A stretch of 64,000 bases of DNA from Burkholderia latens (GTDB lineage: Bacteria > Pseudomonadota > Gammaproteobacteria > Burkholderiales > Burkholderiaceae): contig NZ_CP013437.1 in NCBI RefSeq assembly GCF_001718795.1, positions 124,001-188,000 on the forward strand, written 5' to 3'. Position numbers and translations under genes: made by a program. Positions 27,272-36,207 of the stretch are shown in pieces. Numbering within the stretch: the first letter of the stretch is position 1; each line of letters begins with the position of its first letter. Under the pieces are notes generated by a model. The model saw nothing but the letters and a program-made list of their open reading frames with translations. It was not told where the DNA came from and ran no database searches.

Positions 27272-28732
27272 TTACCGGCTCGCAACAGCCTCGGTTGCCG
27301 GCGGCTGCCAGCCGCCGCCGAGCGCCTTGAACGCGGCCACGGCCGCGCGCGCGGATTCGGTTTGTGCCTGCACGCGCTGGTCGGACGCGCGCAGCAAGCT
27401 TTCGTCGGCCTGCAACACTTCGATCAGGCTGACGACACCTTTCTGGTACGCCGCGAACGATGCGGCCCGCGCACGGCCGAGCGACGCTACACCGTCGGCG
27501 AGCACGGCTGCCTGTTCGTCGCGTTTGACGAGCGCCGATAACGCGTTTTCGACATCCTCGGTGGCGTGCAGCGCCGCGAGCCGGTACGCAGCCAGCATTT
27601 CGGCATCCTGCCCTTTCGCCTGCGCGATCTGCGCGTTGATCCGGCCGAAATCGAACAGGCGCCAGCGCAGGCCGAGCACGCCCGCAGCCTGGTTCGCGCC
27701 GCCTGCGAAGAGATTGCCCGCACCCATCGTCGTCGCGCTGCCGAGCAATCCGCTCAGCGAGAGCTTCGGGTAGTACTCGGCGATCGCCACGCCAATGCGC
27801 GCATTCGACGCCGCCACGCGCCGCTCGGCGGCGATCAGGTCGGGCCTGCGCGTGAGCAGTTCGCCGGGCGTGCCCGTCGCCGCGATTCCCGGCGCCGCCG
27901 GCACGTCGCCGTCGGCGCGCAGTTCGGCGCGATGCGTGCCGGGCTGCGACCCGAGCATCACGTCGAGCGCGTTCATCGCCGCGTCGAGCGCCGCTTCGAG
28001 CACCGGCACCGTCGCGCGCACCTGCGCGAGCGCGCCTTCGGCCTGCCTGACCTGCAGCTCCGCCGCGAGCCCCTTTCCATACAGCAGATTGATGGTCGAC
28101 AGCAGATCCTGCTCGGTCTGCACCTGATGCCGCGCGACCTTCAGCCGGCCCTGCAGCCCGCGGATCGTGATGTAGGTGTCCGCGGTTTGTGCGGCGACGG
28201 CGAGCCGCGTCGCGACCGCCGCCGCTTCGGATGCCTGATAGTCGGCGAGTGCTGCTTCGCGGCCGCGGCGCAATCCGCCAAACAGGTCCAGCTCCCAGCT
28301 CGCGTCGAGATCGGCCTCGTAGTCGTTGCCGTGGCGATCGAACCCGGGCGTCGCGTTCAACACCCGCCCCAATGGCGTTTCGACCGACTGGTACACGCGC
28401 GCGGCCTGCCCGCTCACGCTGCCCGACGGCAGCAGCGCCGCATTCGCCGCGCCGAGCCCCGCGCGCGCTTGCTCGACACGCGCCGCAGCCTGCGCGAGAT
28501 CGAGGTTCTGCGCGAGCGCCAGCGTGATGAAGCGCGTCATCTGCGGATCGCCGAAGGCGGCCCACCACGCCGCGAGGTCGGCTTCCGCAGCCGCACGGCG
28601 TTGATCGACCGCGCTCTGGCCGTGGAACCGCTGCGGCATCGCGACGTCCGGCCGCACGTAATCGGGGCCGACGGCACACCCGGCCGACAGGATCGCGGCA
28701 AGCACCGCGGCAACGATGGGTTTGGGTAGCAT
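27272..28732 (-). CDS. RND efflux outer membrane lipoprotein (NodT family)
   Basis: This 486-aa TolC-like channel starts at ATG 28730-28732. The N-terminal signal has a lipobox at LSAGC, giving a lipid-anchored outer-membrane protein that begins CAVGPDYVRPD, the hallmark of the NodT/OprM group. Two repeated OEP domains follow (about residues 55-250 and 265-465), with ASWELDLFGGLRRG in the first and GLRWRLFDFGRINA in the second, the paired motifs of the family. A start seven codons upstream (28753) would lie on the promoter itself and is rejected. It is transcribed divergently from the TetR gene, and with the adaptor and pump at 29511-33778 it completes a three-part exporter. Confidence 0.92.
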   Translation of the reverse strand: MLPKPIVAAVLAAILSAGCAVGPDYVRPDVAMPQRFHGQSAVDQRRAAAEADLAAWWAAFGDPQMTRFITLALAQNLDLAQAAARVEQARAGLGAANAALLPSGSVSGQAARVYQSVETPLGRVLNATPGFDRHGNDYEADLDASWELDLFGGLRRGREAALADYQASEAAAVATRLAVAAQTADTYITIRGLQGRLKVARHQVQTEQDLLSTINLLYGKGLAAELQVRQAEGALAQVRATVPVLEAALDAAMNALDVMLGSQPGTHRAELRADGDVPAAPGIAATGTPGELLTRRPDLIAAERRVAASNARIGVAIAEYYPKLSLSGLLGSATTMGAGNLFAGGANQAAGVLGLRWRLFDFGRINAQIAQAKGQDAEMLAAYRLAALHATEDVENALSALVKRDEQAAVLADGVASLGRARAASFAAYQKGVVSLIEVLQADESLLRASDQRVQAQTESARAAVAAFKALGGGWQPPATEAVASR

Positions 28733-28757
28733 GACGGTTTTTAGCACGAACACGGTA

Positions 28758-28791
28758 GTGACTATAATACCAAATGGTCACTCGTTGTCCA
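28758..28791. promoter_or_regulatory. TetR operator 1 with overlapping divergent promoters
   Basis: The 24-bp element at 28758-28781 has arms GTGAC and GTCAC. Read on the minus strand it begins GTGACCATT, as does the operator upstream of the adaptor gene. Within it lies TATAAT (28763-28768, plus strand), a perfect -10 box for the TetR gene. On the minus strand TATTAT (28764-28769) sits 16 bp from TGGACA (28786-28791), a good promoter for the outer-membrane gene. A repressor bound here would block both. Confidence 0.7.
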
Positions 28792-28810
28792 TTCCTGTCA
28801 GCTGCAGCTC

Positions 28811-29428
28811 ATGAAAAAAAACCTTCCTTCCGACGCCCCCGCGCGCGGGCCGGCCGACCACGACGTGCGGGATCAGATCGTCGTCGCGGCCACCGAGCAC
28901 TTCAGCCGGTACGGCTATGAAAAGACGACCGTGTCCGACCTGGCGAAGGCGATCGGCTTCTCGAAGGCCTACATTTACAAGTTCTTCGAGTCGAAGCAGG
29001 CGATCGGCGAGATGATCTGCGCGAACTGCCTGCGCGAGATCGAGACGGAGGTGCGCGCGGCCGTTGCCGGCGCCGAGCGGCCCACCGAAAAACTGCGGCG
29101 GATGTTCAAGGTCTCCACCGAAGCGAGCCTGCGGTTGTTCTTCCGCGACCGCAAGCTGTACGACATCGCCGCGTCGGCCGCCACCGAAAACTGGCAGTCG
29201 GTGCAGGCCTACGAGGCGCGCGTGCAGCAATTGCTGCAGGACGTGCTGCAGGAAGGCCGGCAAGGCGGCGAGTTCGAGCGCAAGACGCCGCTGGACGAAG
29301 CCGCGACGGCGATCTACCTGGTGATGCGGCCGTACCTGAATCCGCTGCTGCTGCAATACAACCTCGACACGACCGACGCCGCGCCTGCCCAATTGTCGAG
29401 CCTCGTGCTGCGCAGCCTCGCCCCCTGA
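28811..29428 (+). CDS. TetR-family transcriptional repressor of the efflux genes
   Basis: This 205-aa regulator has an N-terminal TetR helix-turn-helix (about residues 22-66): IVVAATEHFSRYGYEKTTVSDLAKAIG then FSKAYIYKFFESKQAI. The ligand-binding C-terminal domain is all-helical and diverged, as expected. It is flanked by the NodT-type gene on one side and the adaptor and pump genes on the other, and matching inverted repeats stand in front of both units and its own promoter. Repression of the efflux system and of itself, relieved by a pump substrate, is the natural reading. The start codon is ATG 28811 without a strong Shine-Dalgarno. Confidence 0.88.
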   Translation: MKKNLPSDAPARGPADHDVRDQIVVAATEHFSRYGYEKTTVSDLAKAIGFSKAYIYKFFESKQAIGEMICANCLREIETEVRAAVAGAERPTEKLRRMFKVSTEASLRLFFRDRKLYDIAASAATENWQSVQAYEARVQQLLQDVLQEGRQGGEFERKTPLDEAATAIYLVMRPYLNPLLLQYNLDTTDAAPAQLSSLVLRSLAP

Positions 29429-29441
29429 ACCGGCCCCGCGT

Positions 29442-29477
29442 GTGACCATTGACTCATTTGGTCACAAGAACCACAAT
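29442..29477 (+). promoter_or_regulatory. TetR operator 2 and promoter of the adaptor-pump operon
   Basis: A perfect inverted repeat, GTGACCA (29442-29448) and TGGTCAC (29459-29465) with a 10-bp spacer, has the same 24-bp size and the same leading GTGACCATT as operator 1. A -35 box TTGACT (29449-29454) lies between the arms, and CACAAT (29472-29477) follows at 17 bp as the -10. Transcription would start near 29484, which places the adaptor start at 29511 rather than further upstream. Confidence 0.72.
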
Positions 29478-29510
29478 GAAAGCCCCGATCACTTCGTCAG
29501 TGGGTCTTTC

Positions 29511-30641
29511 ATGGTCCGGCGTCGCCCTCTTCTTGTCCTCGCAACCGCGTCCGCACTGCCCGTCGCGCTAGCCGCCTGCAGCGGAAAAGCGCCGTCCGAT
29601 CCGCGCACCGAAGCGCCGCTCGTGCGTACCGCCGTCGTGCAGGTGTCGGCTCCCGCATCGCGCGCCTTTACCGGCACCGTCGCCGCCCGCGTGCAAAGCG
29701 ACCTCGGGTTCCGGGTGTCCGGCAAGGTGCTGGCGCGCCTGGTCGACACCGGGCAGACCGTCCGGCGCGGCCAGCCGCTGATGCGGATCGATCCCGTCGA
29801 CCTGAAACTCGCGGCGCGCGCACGCGACGAGGCCGTGGCCGCCGCACGGGCCCGCGCGCGGCAAACCGCCGAAGACGAAGCGCGCTACCGCGACCTGCGC
29901 GGCACCGGCGCGATATCGGCGTCGGCCTACGACCAGGTCAAGGCCGCGGCCGATGCGGCGAGAGCGCAACTGAGCGCCGCCGAGGCCGACGCCGACGTCG
30001 CGCGCAACGCGACCGGCTATGCGGAACTCGTCGCGGACGGTGACGGCGTCGTGATGGAAACGCTCGCGGAACCCGGCCAGGTCGTCAGCGCCGGGCAGCC
30101 GGTGGTGCGGCTCGCGCACGCCGGCAGCCGCGAGGCCGCAATCCAGCTGCCGGAAACCCTGCGCCCCGCGATCGGATCGGTCGCGCAGGCCGAGCTGTTC
30201 GGTAAGCCGGGCGTGAGCGTGCCCGCGGCGCTGCGTCAGTTGTCCGACACCGCGGACGCGCGAACGCGCACGTTTGAAGCGCGCTACGTGCTTCAAGGCG
30301 CGCTGGCCGACGCACCGCTCGGCGCGACCGTCACGATCCGCATTCCGGATGACGCGCGCTCGGCGCCGCAACGCGCGATGCAAGTGCCGATCGGCGCGCT
30401 GCTGGACGCCGGCAAGGGGCCGGGCGTGTGGGTCGTCGCCGGAGAGCCTCCGAAGGTGGGATGGCGGCCGGTTACGGTCGAGCACGTAGACGACGACAGC
30501 GCGCGCGTATCCGGCGCCCTGAAGCAAGGCGAGCGGGTCGTCGCGCTCGGCGCGCAGATGCTGCGCGACGGCGAAGCGGTGCGCGTGTCCGCGCCGGCCG
30601 CCACCGTGGCGACGGCCGCGAACGAAGGAGCACGGCCGTGA
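29511..30641 (+). CDS. RND efflux periplasmic adaptor lipoprotein
   Basis: This 376-aa membrane-fusion protein starts at ATG 29511. The signal ends in a lipobox (VALAAC), so it is probably anchored to the inner membrane. The lipoyl/barrel-sandwich halves are recognisable in LGFRVSGKVLARLVDTGQTV (about residues 64-83) and in DGVVMETLAEPGQVVSAGQP (about 183-202), separated by an alpha-helical hairpin rich in Ala and Arg. A beta-barrel and a membrane-proximal domain follow. It links the pump to the NodT channel. The pump gene begins within its stop (GTGA). Confidence 0.92.
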   Translation: MVRRRPLLVLATASALPVALAACSGKAPSDPRTEAPLVRTAVVQVSAPASRAFTGTVAARVQSDLGFRVSGKVLARLVDTGQTVRRGQPLMRIDPVDLKLAARARDEAVAAARARARQTAEDEARYRDLRGTGAISASAYDQVKAAADAARAQLSAAEADADVARNATGYAELVADGDGVVMETLAEPGQVVSAGQPVVRLAHAGSREAAIQLPETLRPAIGSVAQAELFGKPGVSVPAALRQLSDTADARTRTFEARYVLQGALADAPLGATVTIRIPDDARSAPQRAMQVPIGALLDAGKGPGVWVVAGEPPKVGWRPVTVEHVDDDSARVSGALKQGERVVALGAQMLRDGEAVRVSAPAATVATAANEGARP

Positions 30642-33600
30642 GCGAACGCCGTTTCAACCTGTCGGCACTCGCCGTGCGCGAGCGCGCGATCACGCTGTTC
30701 CTGATCTGCCTGATTTCGCTCGCAGGCCTCGTGTCGTTCTTCAAGCTGGGCCGTGCGGAAGACCCGGCGTTCACGATCAAGGTGATGACGATCGTCAGCG
30801 CATGGCCTGGTGCGACCGCGCAGGAAATGCACGATCAGGTCGCGGAAAAGATCGAAAAGCGCATGCAGGAGCTGCGCTGGTACGACCGTACCGAAACGTA
30901 TACGCGCCCCGGCCTCGCGATCACGACGCTGACGCTGCTCGACAGCACGCCGCCGTCCGAGGTGCAGGAGCAGTTCTATCAGGCGCGCAAGAAGATCGGC
31001 GATACGGCGAACGATCTGCCAGCCGGCGTGATCGGGCCGCTGGTCAACGACGAATACGCGGACGTCACGTTCGCGCTGTTCGCGCTGAAGGCTCGCGGCG
31101 AGCCGCAACGGCTGCTGGTGCGCGACGCCGAGGCGTTGCGCCAGCGGCTGCTGCACGTGGCCGGCGTGAAGAAGGTCGACATCCTCGGCGAGCAGGCCGA
31201 GCGCATCTACGTGCAGTTGTCGCACGAGCGGCTCGCGACGCTCGGCGTCAGCCCGCAGGACGTGTTCGCCGCGCTCAACGGCCAAAACCTGCTGACGGCG
31301 GCCGGCTCCGTCGAGACGCGCGGGCCCGAGATCTTCATTCGCGTGGACGGCGCATTCGACAAACTGCAGAAGATCCGCGACACGCCGATCGTGTCGCAGG
31401 GCCGCACGCTGAAACTGTCCGACATCGCCACCGTCGAGCGCGGCTACGAGGATCCGTCGACGTTCCTGATCCGCAACAACGGCGAGTCCGCGCTGCTGCT
31501 TGGCATCGTGATGCGCGACGGCTGGAACGGCCTCGATCTCGGCCGCGCGCTCGACCGCGAAGTCCGCGCGATCAATGCGGAGCTGCCGCTCGGCATGAGC
31601 GTGACCAAGGTCACCGACCAGTCGGTGAACATCAGCTCCGCCGTCGACGAGTTCATGGTCAAGTTCTTCGCCGCGCTGCTCGTCGTCATGCTCGTGAGCT
31701 TCGTCAGCATGGGCTGGCGAGTGGGCCTCGTCGTCGCCGCTGCCGTGCCGCTGACGCTCGCCGTGGTGTTCGTCGTGATGGCCGCCACCGGCAAGAACTT
31801 CGACCGCATCACGCTCGGCTCGCTGATCCTCGCGCTCGGGCTGCTCGTCGACGACGCGATCATCGCGATCGAAATGATGGTCGTGAAAATGGAGGAAGGC
31901 TACGGCCGCGTGGCCGCGTCCGCGTACGCATGGAGCCATACGGCCGCGCCGATGCTGGCCGGCACGCTGGTCACCGCGGTCGGCTTCATGCCGAACGGCT
32001 TCGCGCGCTCGACCGCCGGCGAATACACCAGCAACATGTTCTGGATCGTCGGGATCGCGCTGATCGCCTCGTGGGTCGTCGCCGTGGTGTTCACGCCGTA
32101 CCTCGGCGTGAAGATGCTGCCCGAGTTCGGGAAGATCGAGGGCGGCCACGACGGGATCTACGATACGCCGCGCTACAACCGCTTCCGTCGCGTGCTCGCG
32201 CGCGTCATCGCACGCAAATGGCTCGTCGCCGGCTCGGTCGTCGGCCTGTTCGTGCTCGCGGTCCTCGGGATGGCGATCGTCAAGAAGCAGTTCTTTCCGA
32301 TTTCCGATCGCCCCGAGGTGCTGATCGAAGTGCAGATGCCGTACGGCACGTCGATTTCGCAAACGAGCGCCGCGACGTCGAAGGTCGAAGCATGGCTCGC
32401 GAAACAGAAGGAAGCGCGTATCGTGACCGCGTACGTCGGCCAGGGCGCGCCGCGCTTCTATCTGGCGATGGGGCCGGAGTTGCCCGATCCGTCGTTCGCG
32501 AAGATCGTGATCCGCACGGACAGTCAGGAGGAGCGCGAAGCGCTGAAGGCGCGGCTGCGGCGTGCGATCGCCGACGGGCTCGCGCCAGAAGCGCGCGTAC
32601 GCGTCACGCAACTCGTGTTCGGCCCGTATTCGCCGTTCCCGGTGGCGTATCGCGTCACCGGTCCCGATCCCGACACGCTGCGCGGCATCGCGGCCAACGT
32701 GCAGCACGTGATGAACGGCAGCCCGATGATGCGCACCGTCAATGCCGACTGGGGCACGCGCGCGCCGACGCTGCACTTCACGCTGCAGCAGGATCGCCTG
32801 CAGGCCGTCGGGCTGACGTCCAGCGCGGTTGCCCAGCAATTGCAGTTCCTGTTGACCGGCGTGCCCGTCACCGCGGTGCGCGAGGACATCCGGACCGTGC
32901 AGGTGATCGCGCGCTCGGGCGGCAATGCGCGGCTCGACCCGGCGCGGCTCGACGACTTCACGCTCGCCGGCGCGAACGGGCAGCGCATTCCGCTGTCTCA
33001 GGTCGGCAAGGTCGACGTGCGGATGGAGGAACCGATCATGCGCTGGCGCGACCGCGTGCCGACCATCACCGTGCGCGGCGACATCGCCGACGGCTTGCAG
33101 CCGCCCGACGTCTCGGCCGCGATCACGAAGCAGCTGCAGCCGATCATCGCGCGGTTGCCGAACGGCTACCGGATCGAGGAAGCCGGCTCCGTCGAGGAAT
33201 CGGGCAAGGCGACGAAGGCGATGCTGCCGCTGTTCCCGATCATGCTGGCGATCACGCTCGTGATCATCATCTTTCAGGTGCGATCGATCTCCGCGATGGT
33301 GATGGTGTTCATGACGAGCCCGCTCGGGCTGATTGGCGTGGTGCCGACGCTGATCCTGTTCGGGCAGCCGTTCGGCATCAATGCGCTGGTCGGCCTCATC
33401 GCGCTATCGGGGATCCTGATGCGCAACACGCTGATCCTGATCGGGCAGATCCATCAGAACGAACAGGCGGGACTCGATCCATTCCATGCGGTGGTCGAAG
33501 CGACCGTGCAGCGTGCGCGCCCGGTGATCCTGACCGCGATGGCGGCCGTGCTCGCGTTCATTCCGCTCACGCATTCGGTGTTCTGGGGCACGCTCGCGTA

Positions 33601-33778
33601 CACACTGATCGGCGGCACGTTCGCGGGGACGATCCTCACGCTCGTGTTCCTGCCGGCGATGTACGCGATCTGGTACAGGATCCGCCCCGGCCATTCCGCC
33701 GCCGCGCACCACGGCCGGCATGAACCGGCATCGCCGGCCGAGCCGGCACTGCAGCCCGCGCTGGATGCGCGCGATTGA
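30638..33778 (+). CDS. RND efflux permease
   Basis: This 1046-aa proton-driven exporter of the AcrB/MexB superfamily starts at GTG 30638, overlapping the adaptor stop, with GAAGGAG upstream. It has the 12-helix plan with two large periplasmic loops (about residues 35-330 and 560-860). The TM4 motif GLLVDDAIIAIEM carries the paired aspartates of proton relay, and a second-half MRNTLILIGQI segment is present. The long VAEKIEKRMQELRWYDRTETY region is typical of the subgroup in which a TetR-controlled adaptor and pump are paired. Substrates cannot be predicted; solvent, dye or antibiotic export is known for relatives. Confidence 0.93.
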   Translation: MSERRFNLSALAVRERAITLFLICLISLAGLVSFFKLGRAEDPAFTIKVMTIVSAWPGATAQEMHDQVAEKIEKRMQELRWYDRTETYTRPGLAITTLTLLDSTPPSEVQEQFYQARKKIGDTANDLPAGVIGPLVNDEYADVTFALFALKARGEPQRLLVRDAEALRQRLLHVAGVKKVDILGEQAERIYVQLSHERLATLGVSPQDVFAALNGQNLLTAAGSVETRGPEIFIRVDGAFDKLQKIRDTPIVSQGRTLKLSDIATVERGYEDPSTFLIRNNGESALLLGIVMRDGWNGLDLGRALDREVRAINAELPLGMSVTKVTDQSVNISSAVDEFMVKFFAALLVVMLVSFVSMGWRVGLVVAAAVPLTLAVVFVVMAATGKNFDRITLGSLILALGLLVDDAIIAIEMMVVKMEEGYGRVAASAYAWSHTAAPMLAGTLVTAVGFMPNGFARSTAGEYTSNMFWIVGIALIASWVVAVVFTPYLGVKMLPEFGKIEGGHDGIYDTPRYNRFRRVLARVIARKWLVAGSVVGLFVLAVLGMAIVKKQFFPISDRPEVLIEVQMPYGTSISQTSAATSKVEAWLAKQKEARIVTAYVGQGAPRFYLAMGPELPDPSFAKIVIRTDSQEEREALKARLRRAIADGLAPEARVRVTQLVFGPYSPFPVAYRVTGPDPDTLRGIAANVQHVMNGSPMMRTVNADWGTRAPTLHFTLQQDRLQAVGLTSSAVAQQLQFLLTGVPVTAVREDIRTVQVIARSGGNARLDPARLDDFTLAGANGQRIPLSQVGKVDVRMEEPIMRWRDRVPTITVRGDIADGLQPPDVSAAITKQLQPIIARLPNGYRIEEAGSVEESGKATKAMLPLFPIMLAITLVIIIFQVRSISAMVMVFMTSPLGLIGVVPTLILFGQPFGINALVGLIALSGILMRNTLILIGQIHQNEQAGLDPFHAVVEATVQRARPVILTAMAAVLAFIPLTHSVFWGTLAYTLIGGTFAGTILTLVFLPAMYAIWYRIRPGHSAAAHHGRHEPASPAEPALQPALDARD

Positions 33779-33830
33779 CATCCACGCTCACCGTGTCGAA
33801 GCCTGCGCAAGTAATTCCGGCTTGCATGAT

Positions 33831-33860
33831 GCGGTGAACCGCTTCGAAGCGGTTCACCGC
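33831..33860. terminator. Perfect palindrome, probable bidirectional terminator
   Basis: A 13-bp stem (GCGGTGAACCGCT and AGCGGTTCACCGC) closes on a TCGA tetraloop; the 30 bp are fully self-complementary. It lies between the convergent pump and RidA genes and overlaps the last codons and stop of the RidA gene (33854). There are no T-tracts, but the stem is very stable. Confidence 0.65.
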
Positions 33861-34252
33861 GACAGCACCGCCACCGCCTTGATCTCGACGATATAACCGG
33901 GCGCGCCGCCGAGCATGTGCGCGCCGACCGCGGTCCACGCCGGCCGCGGGTGCGCATGGAAATAGCGGTCGCGCACCTGCATGAACAGCGGCAGGTCGCG
34001 CATGTCGGTATGGAAGGTCGTCAAATCGACGACGTCGTCGAGCGACGCCCCGCCCGCTTCGAGCACGCGCTTCAGGTTTTCGAATGCCTGCACGATTTGC
34101 GCTTCCCGGTCCTCGACCAGTTTCATCGCCGCGTCGCGGCCGATCTGGCCGGATACGTACACCGTATCGCCAACCTTGATCGCCGGTGCATAGCCGATTT
34201 TTTCGTACACGGCTTCCATGCCGGGCGGAATGATCGCTTCGCGTTGGTGCAT
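33854..34252 (-). CDS. RidA/YjgF-family protein
   Basis: This 132-aa protein starts at ATG 34250-34252 with GGAG about 6 nt upstream. The family pattern is clear: YAPAIKVGDTVYVSGQIGRD (about residues 19-38), AFENLKRVLEAGGASLDDVV, then HPRPAWTAVGAHMLG near the end. The conserved Arg that binds carboxylate intermediates in RidA (usually in the R-P-A-R motif) falls at HPRPAW here, so classic enamine deaminase activity is not certain. It follows benD in the same direction with about a 120-bp gap, so it may be co-transcribed with the benzoate genes. Confidence 0.85.
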   Translation of the reverse strand: MHQREAIIPPGMEAVYEKIGYAPAIKVGDTVYVSGQIGRDAAMKLVEDREAQIVQAFENLKRVLEAGGASLDDVVDLTTFHTDMRDLPLFMQVRDRYFHAHPRPAWTAVGAHMLGGAPGYIVEIKAVAVLSR

Positions 34253-34372
34253 GAGTGTCTCCGTGGCCGGTCTTGTCGTGCCGGCCGGTTGTAGTTGGAT
34301 GATGCCGGCATGCACGCCGCGTTGCGGATTGCGCATGCCGGCGGAAGCACGGCTTCCCGCCACGCGGGCCGC

Positions 34373-35143
34373 TCAACCCGTATCGCCGCCCGCGACCGGC
34401 AGCACCGTGCCGGTGATGTAGCTGGCCTCGTCCGACGCAAGGAACAGGATTGGCGCGATCTGTTCGTCGAGCGTGCCGTAGCGCTTGAAGAACGTCGAAT
34501 CGGTCACCTGCCGTACCGCTTCGGCCATCCACGCCTGTTCCTGCGCGGTGTCGCCGGCCGCATTGCGCGGCACGCGGCGCGGCGGTGCGGTCGTACCGCC
34601 GGGCGCGGTCGCGACCACGCGGATGTTGTGCTCCGCATATTCCATCGCGAGCGCGGCCGTCAGCGCATTCACGCCGCCTTTCGCCGCCGAGTACGGCACG
34701 CGGCGAATCCCGCGTGTCGCGTTCGACGACACGTTCACGATGGTGCCGCCGCCTGCCGCGAGCAGGTGCGGCAGCACCGCGTGGCAACTGTAGAGCGTCG
34801 GCATCAGCGAACGGCGGATTTCCGCGTCGATCTGTGCGGGCTCGAACTCGGCGAACGGGCGCATCCGGATCGCACCGCCGACGCCGTTGATCAGCACGTC
34901 GATCCGGCCGAACGTCGCGACCGCGCACGCCATCGCCGCCCGTGCGCCGTCGTAGGTCTCCAGGTCGGCGACGAAGCCGGCGGTGTTGCCGCCCGGCGCT
35001 TCGGCCGCCACGTCGGCGACGAAATCCGCGCGATCGACGAACAGCACGTTGCCGCCTTCGGCTGCGGCGCGCAGCGCGACGCCGCGGCCGATACCTTGCG
35101 CCGCGCCGGTGACGACGACGACTTTTCCCGAGAATCGCTGCAT
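34373..35143 (-). CDS. benD: Benzoate cis-diol dehydrogenase (1,6-dihydroxycyclohexa-2,4-diene-1-carboxylate dehydrogenase)
   Basis: This 256-aa short-chain dehydrogenase starts at ATG 35141-35143, two bases after benC. The motifs are VVVTGAAQGIGRGVA for NAD binding, NGVGG near residue 88, catalytic Ser in NVSSNATRG and Tyr-Lys in YSAAKGG (about 151). It oxidises and decarboxylates the cis-diol made by BenABC to catechol. The position directly after benA, benB and benC settles the assignment; alone the sequence could be any SDR. Confidence 0.93.
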   Translation of the reverse strand: MQRFSGKVVVVTGAAQGIGRGVALRAAAEGGNVLFVDRADFVADVAAEAPGGNTAGFVADLETYDGARAAMACAVATFGRIDVLINGVGGAIRMRPFAEFEPAQIDAEIRRSLMPTLYSCHAVLPHLLAAGGGTIVNVSSNATRGIRRVPYSAAKGGVNALTAALAMEYAEHNIRVVATAPGGTTAPPRRVPRNAAGDTAQEQAWMAEAVRQVTDSTFFKRYGTLDEQIAPILFLASDEASYITGTVLPVAGGDTG

Positions 35144-35145
35144 GG

Positions 35146-36168
35146 TCACGCCGCCTTTGCCGTTACGTTCGGCGTGAATTTCTCGTAGTGGAAGCTGTGC
35201 GGCTTCACGCCGTGATCGTCGAAATACTGGCGCACCGCATCGACCATCGGCGGCGGGCCGCACAGATAGACGTCCACGTCGCCGTCGTTCAGCGCATCGG
35301 CCGGAATGTGCTGCGTGACCCAGCCCTTGCGTGCGTGGTTCGACGCGGAATCGGCGACGACCGTCGCAAAGCTGAAGTTCGGCAGCTTCGCCGCATACGC
35401 TTCGATCGAATCGACCAGCACGAGATCGAGATCGCGCGTCACGCCGTAGATCAGGTGCACCTTCTGCTGCGACCCGCTACGCGCGAGCATTTCCAGCATC
35501 GACAGGAACGGCGCGAGGCCCGTGCCGCCGGCGAGGAACAGCAGCGGCCGCTCGACGTCGCGCAGGTAAAAGCTGCCGAGCGGCCCGTTCAGTTCGAGCG
35601 TGTCGCCAGGTTTCGCGGAAGCGAGCCACGTGCTCATCACACCGCCCGGAATCTTCTTGATCAGGAACCCGATTTTCGCGTCGCCCGGCGCGGACGAGAA
35701 CGAATACGACCGGTGCTGGCCGCTGCCGGGCACGCCGATGTTCACGTACTGGCCCGGCAGGAACGCCGGTGCGGCCGCGCCGACGTCGAGCTCGAGGACG
35801 ATCGCCGCATCGTTGTGCGGCTCGACCTTCGTCACGGTCGCGACGAACGCGCTGTGGCCGGTCTTGCACGCGACCGACGACGTCGGCACCGCGATCACGC
35901 AGTCGCTTTGCGGCACCATCTGGCACGTGAGCACGAGGCCGCTCTCCTTCTCGTCCTCGGTGAGCGCGTCGTCGATGTAGTCGTCGCCGAGGTCGTAGGC
36001 GCCGCTTTCCGCACGGCACTTGCAGGTGCCGCACACGCCGTCGGAGCAATCCATCGGCAGGTTGATCTTCGCGCGGAACGCCGCATCCAGCACTTTTTCG
36101 CCGGCCTTGCAGTCGATGAAGCGGGTGACCCCGTCCTCGAAGTTCAGTGCAATTTTGTAGGTGGACAT
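35146..36168 (-). CDS. benC: Benzoate 1,2-dioxygenase electron transfer component
   Basis: This 340-aa reductase starts at ATG 36166-36168 behind GGAGACGAGG. An N-terminal plant-type 2Fe-2S ferredoxin domain (CSDGVCGTCKC at about residues 41-51, with a fourth Cys near 83) is joined to a ferredoxin-NADP reductase-like module. That module has the FAD motif RSYSFSSAP (about 155) and an NAD-binding part with LFLAGGTGLAPFLSML (about 215) and CGPPPM (about 305). It passes electrons from NADH to the Rieske centre of BenA. Confidence 0.95.
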   Translation of the reverse strand: MSTYKIALNFEDGVTRFIDCKAGEKVLDAAFRAKINLPMDCSDGVCGTCKCRAESGAYDLGDDYIDDALTEDEKESGLVLTCQMVPQSDCVIAVPTSSVACKTGHSAFVATVTKVEPHNDAAIVLELDVGAAAPAFLPGQYVNIGVPGSGQHRSYSFSSAPGDAKIGFLIKKIPGGVMSTWLASAKPGDTLELNGPLGSFYLRDVERPLLFLAGGTGLAPFLSMLEMLARSGSQQKVHLIYGVTRDLDLVLVDSIEAYAAKLPNFSFATVVADSASNHARKGWVTQHIPADALNDGDVDVYLCGPPPMVDAVRQYFDDHGVKPHSFHYEKFTPNVTAKAA

Positions 36169-36207
36169 GACCTCGTCTCCCTGTGTTACGTGTCGAAACA
36201 ATGGGCG

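Noticed and set aside
29442..29510. GTG 29442 as start of the efflux adaptor
   Set aside because: It would place the start inside the operator and upstream of the inferred transcript start; ATG 29511 gives a proper lipoprotein signal.
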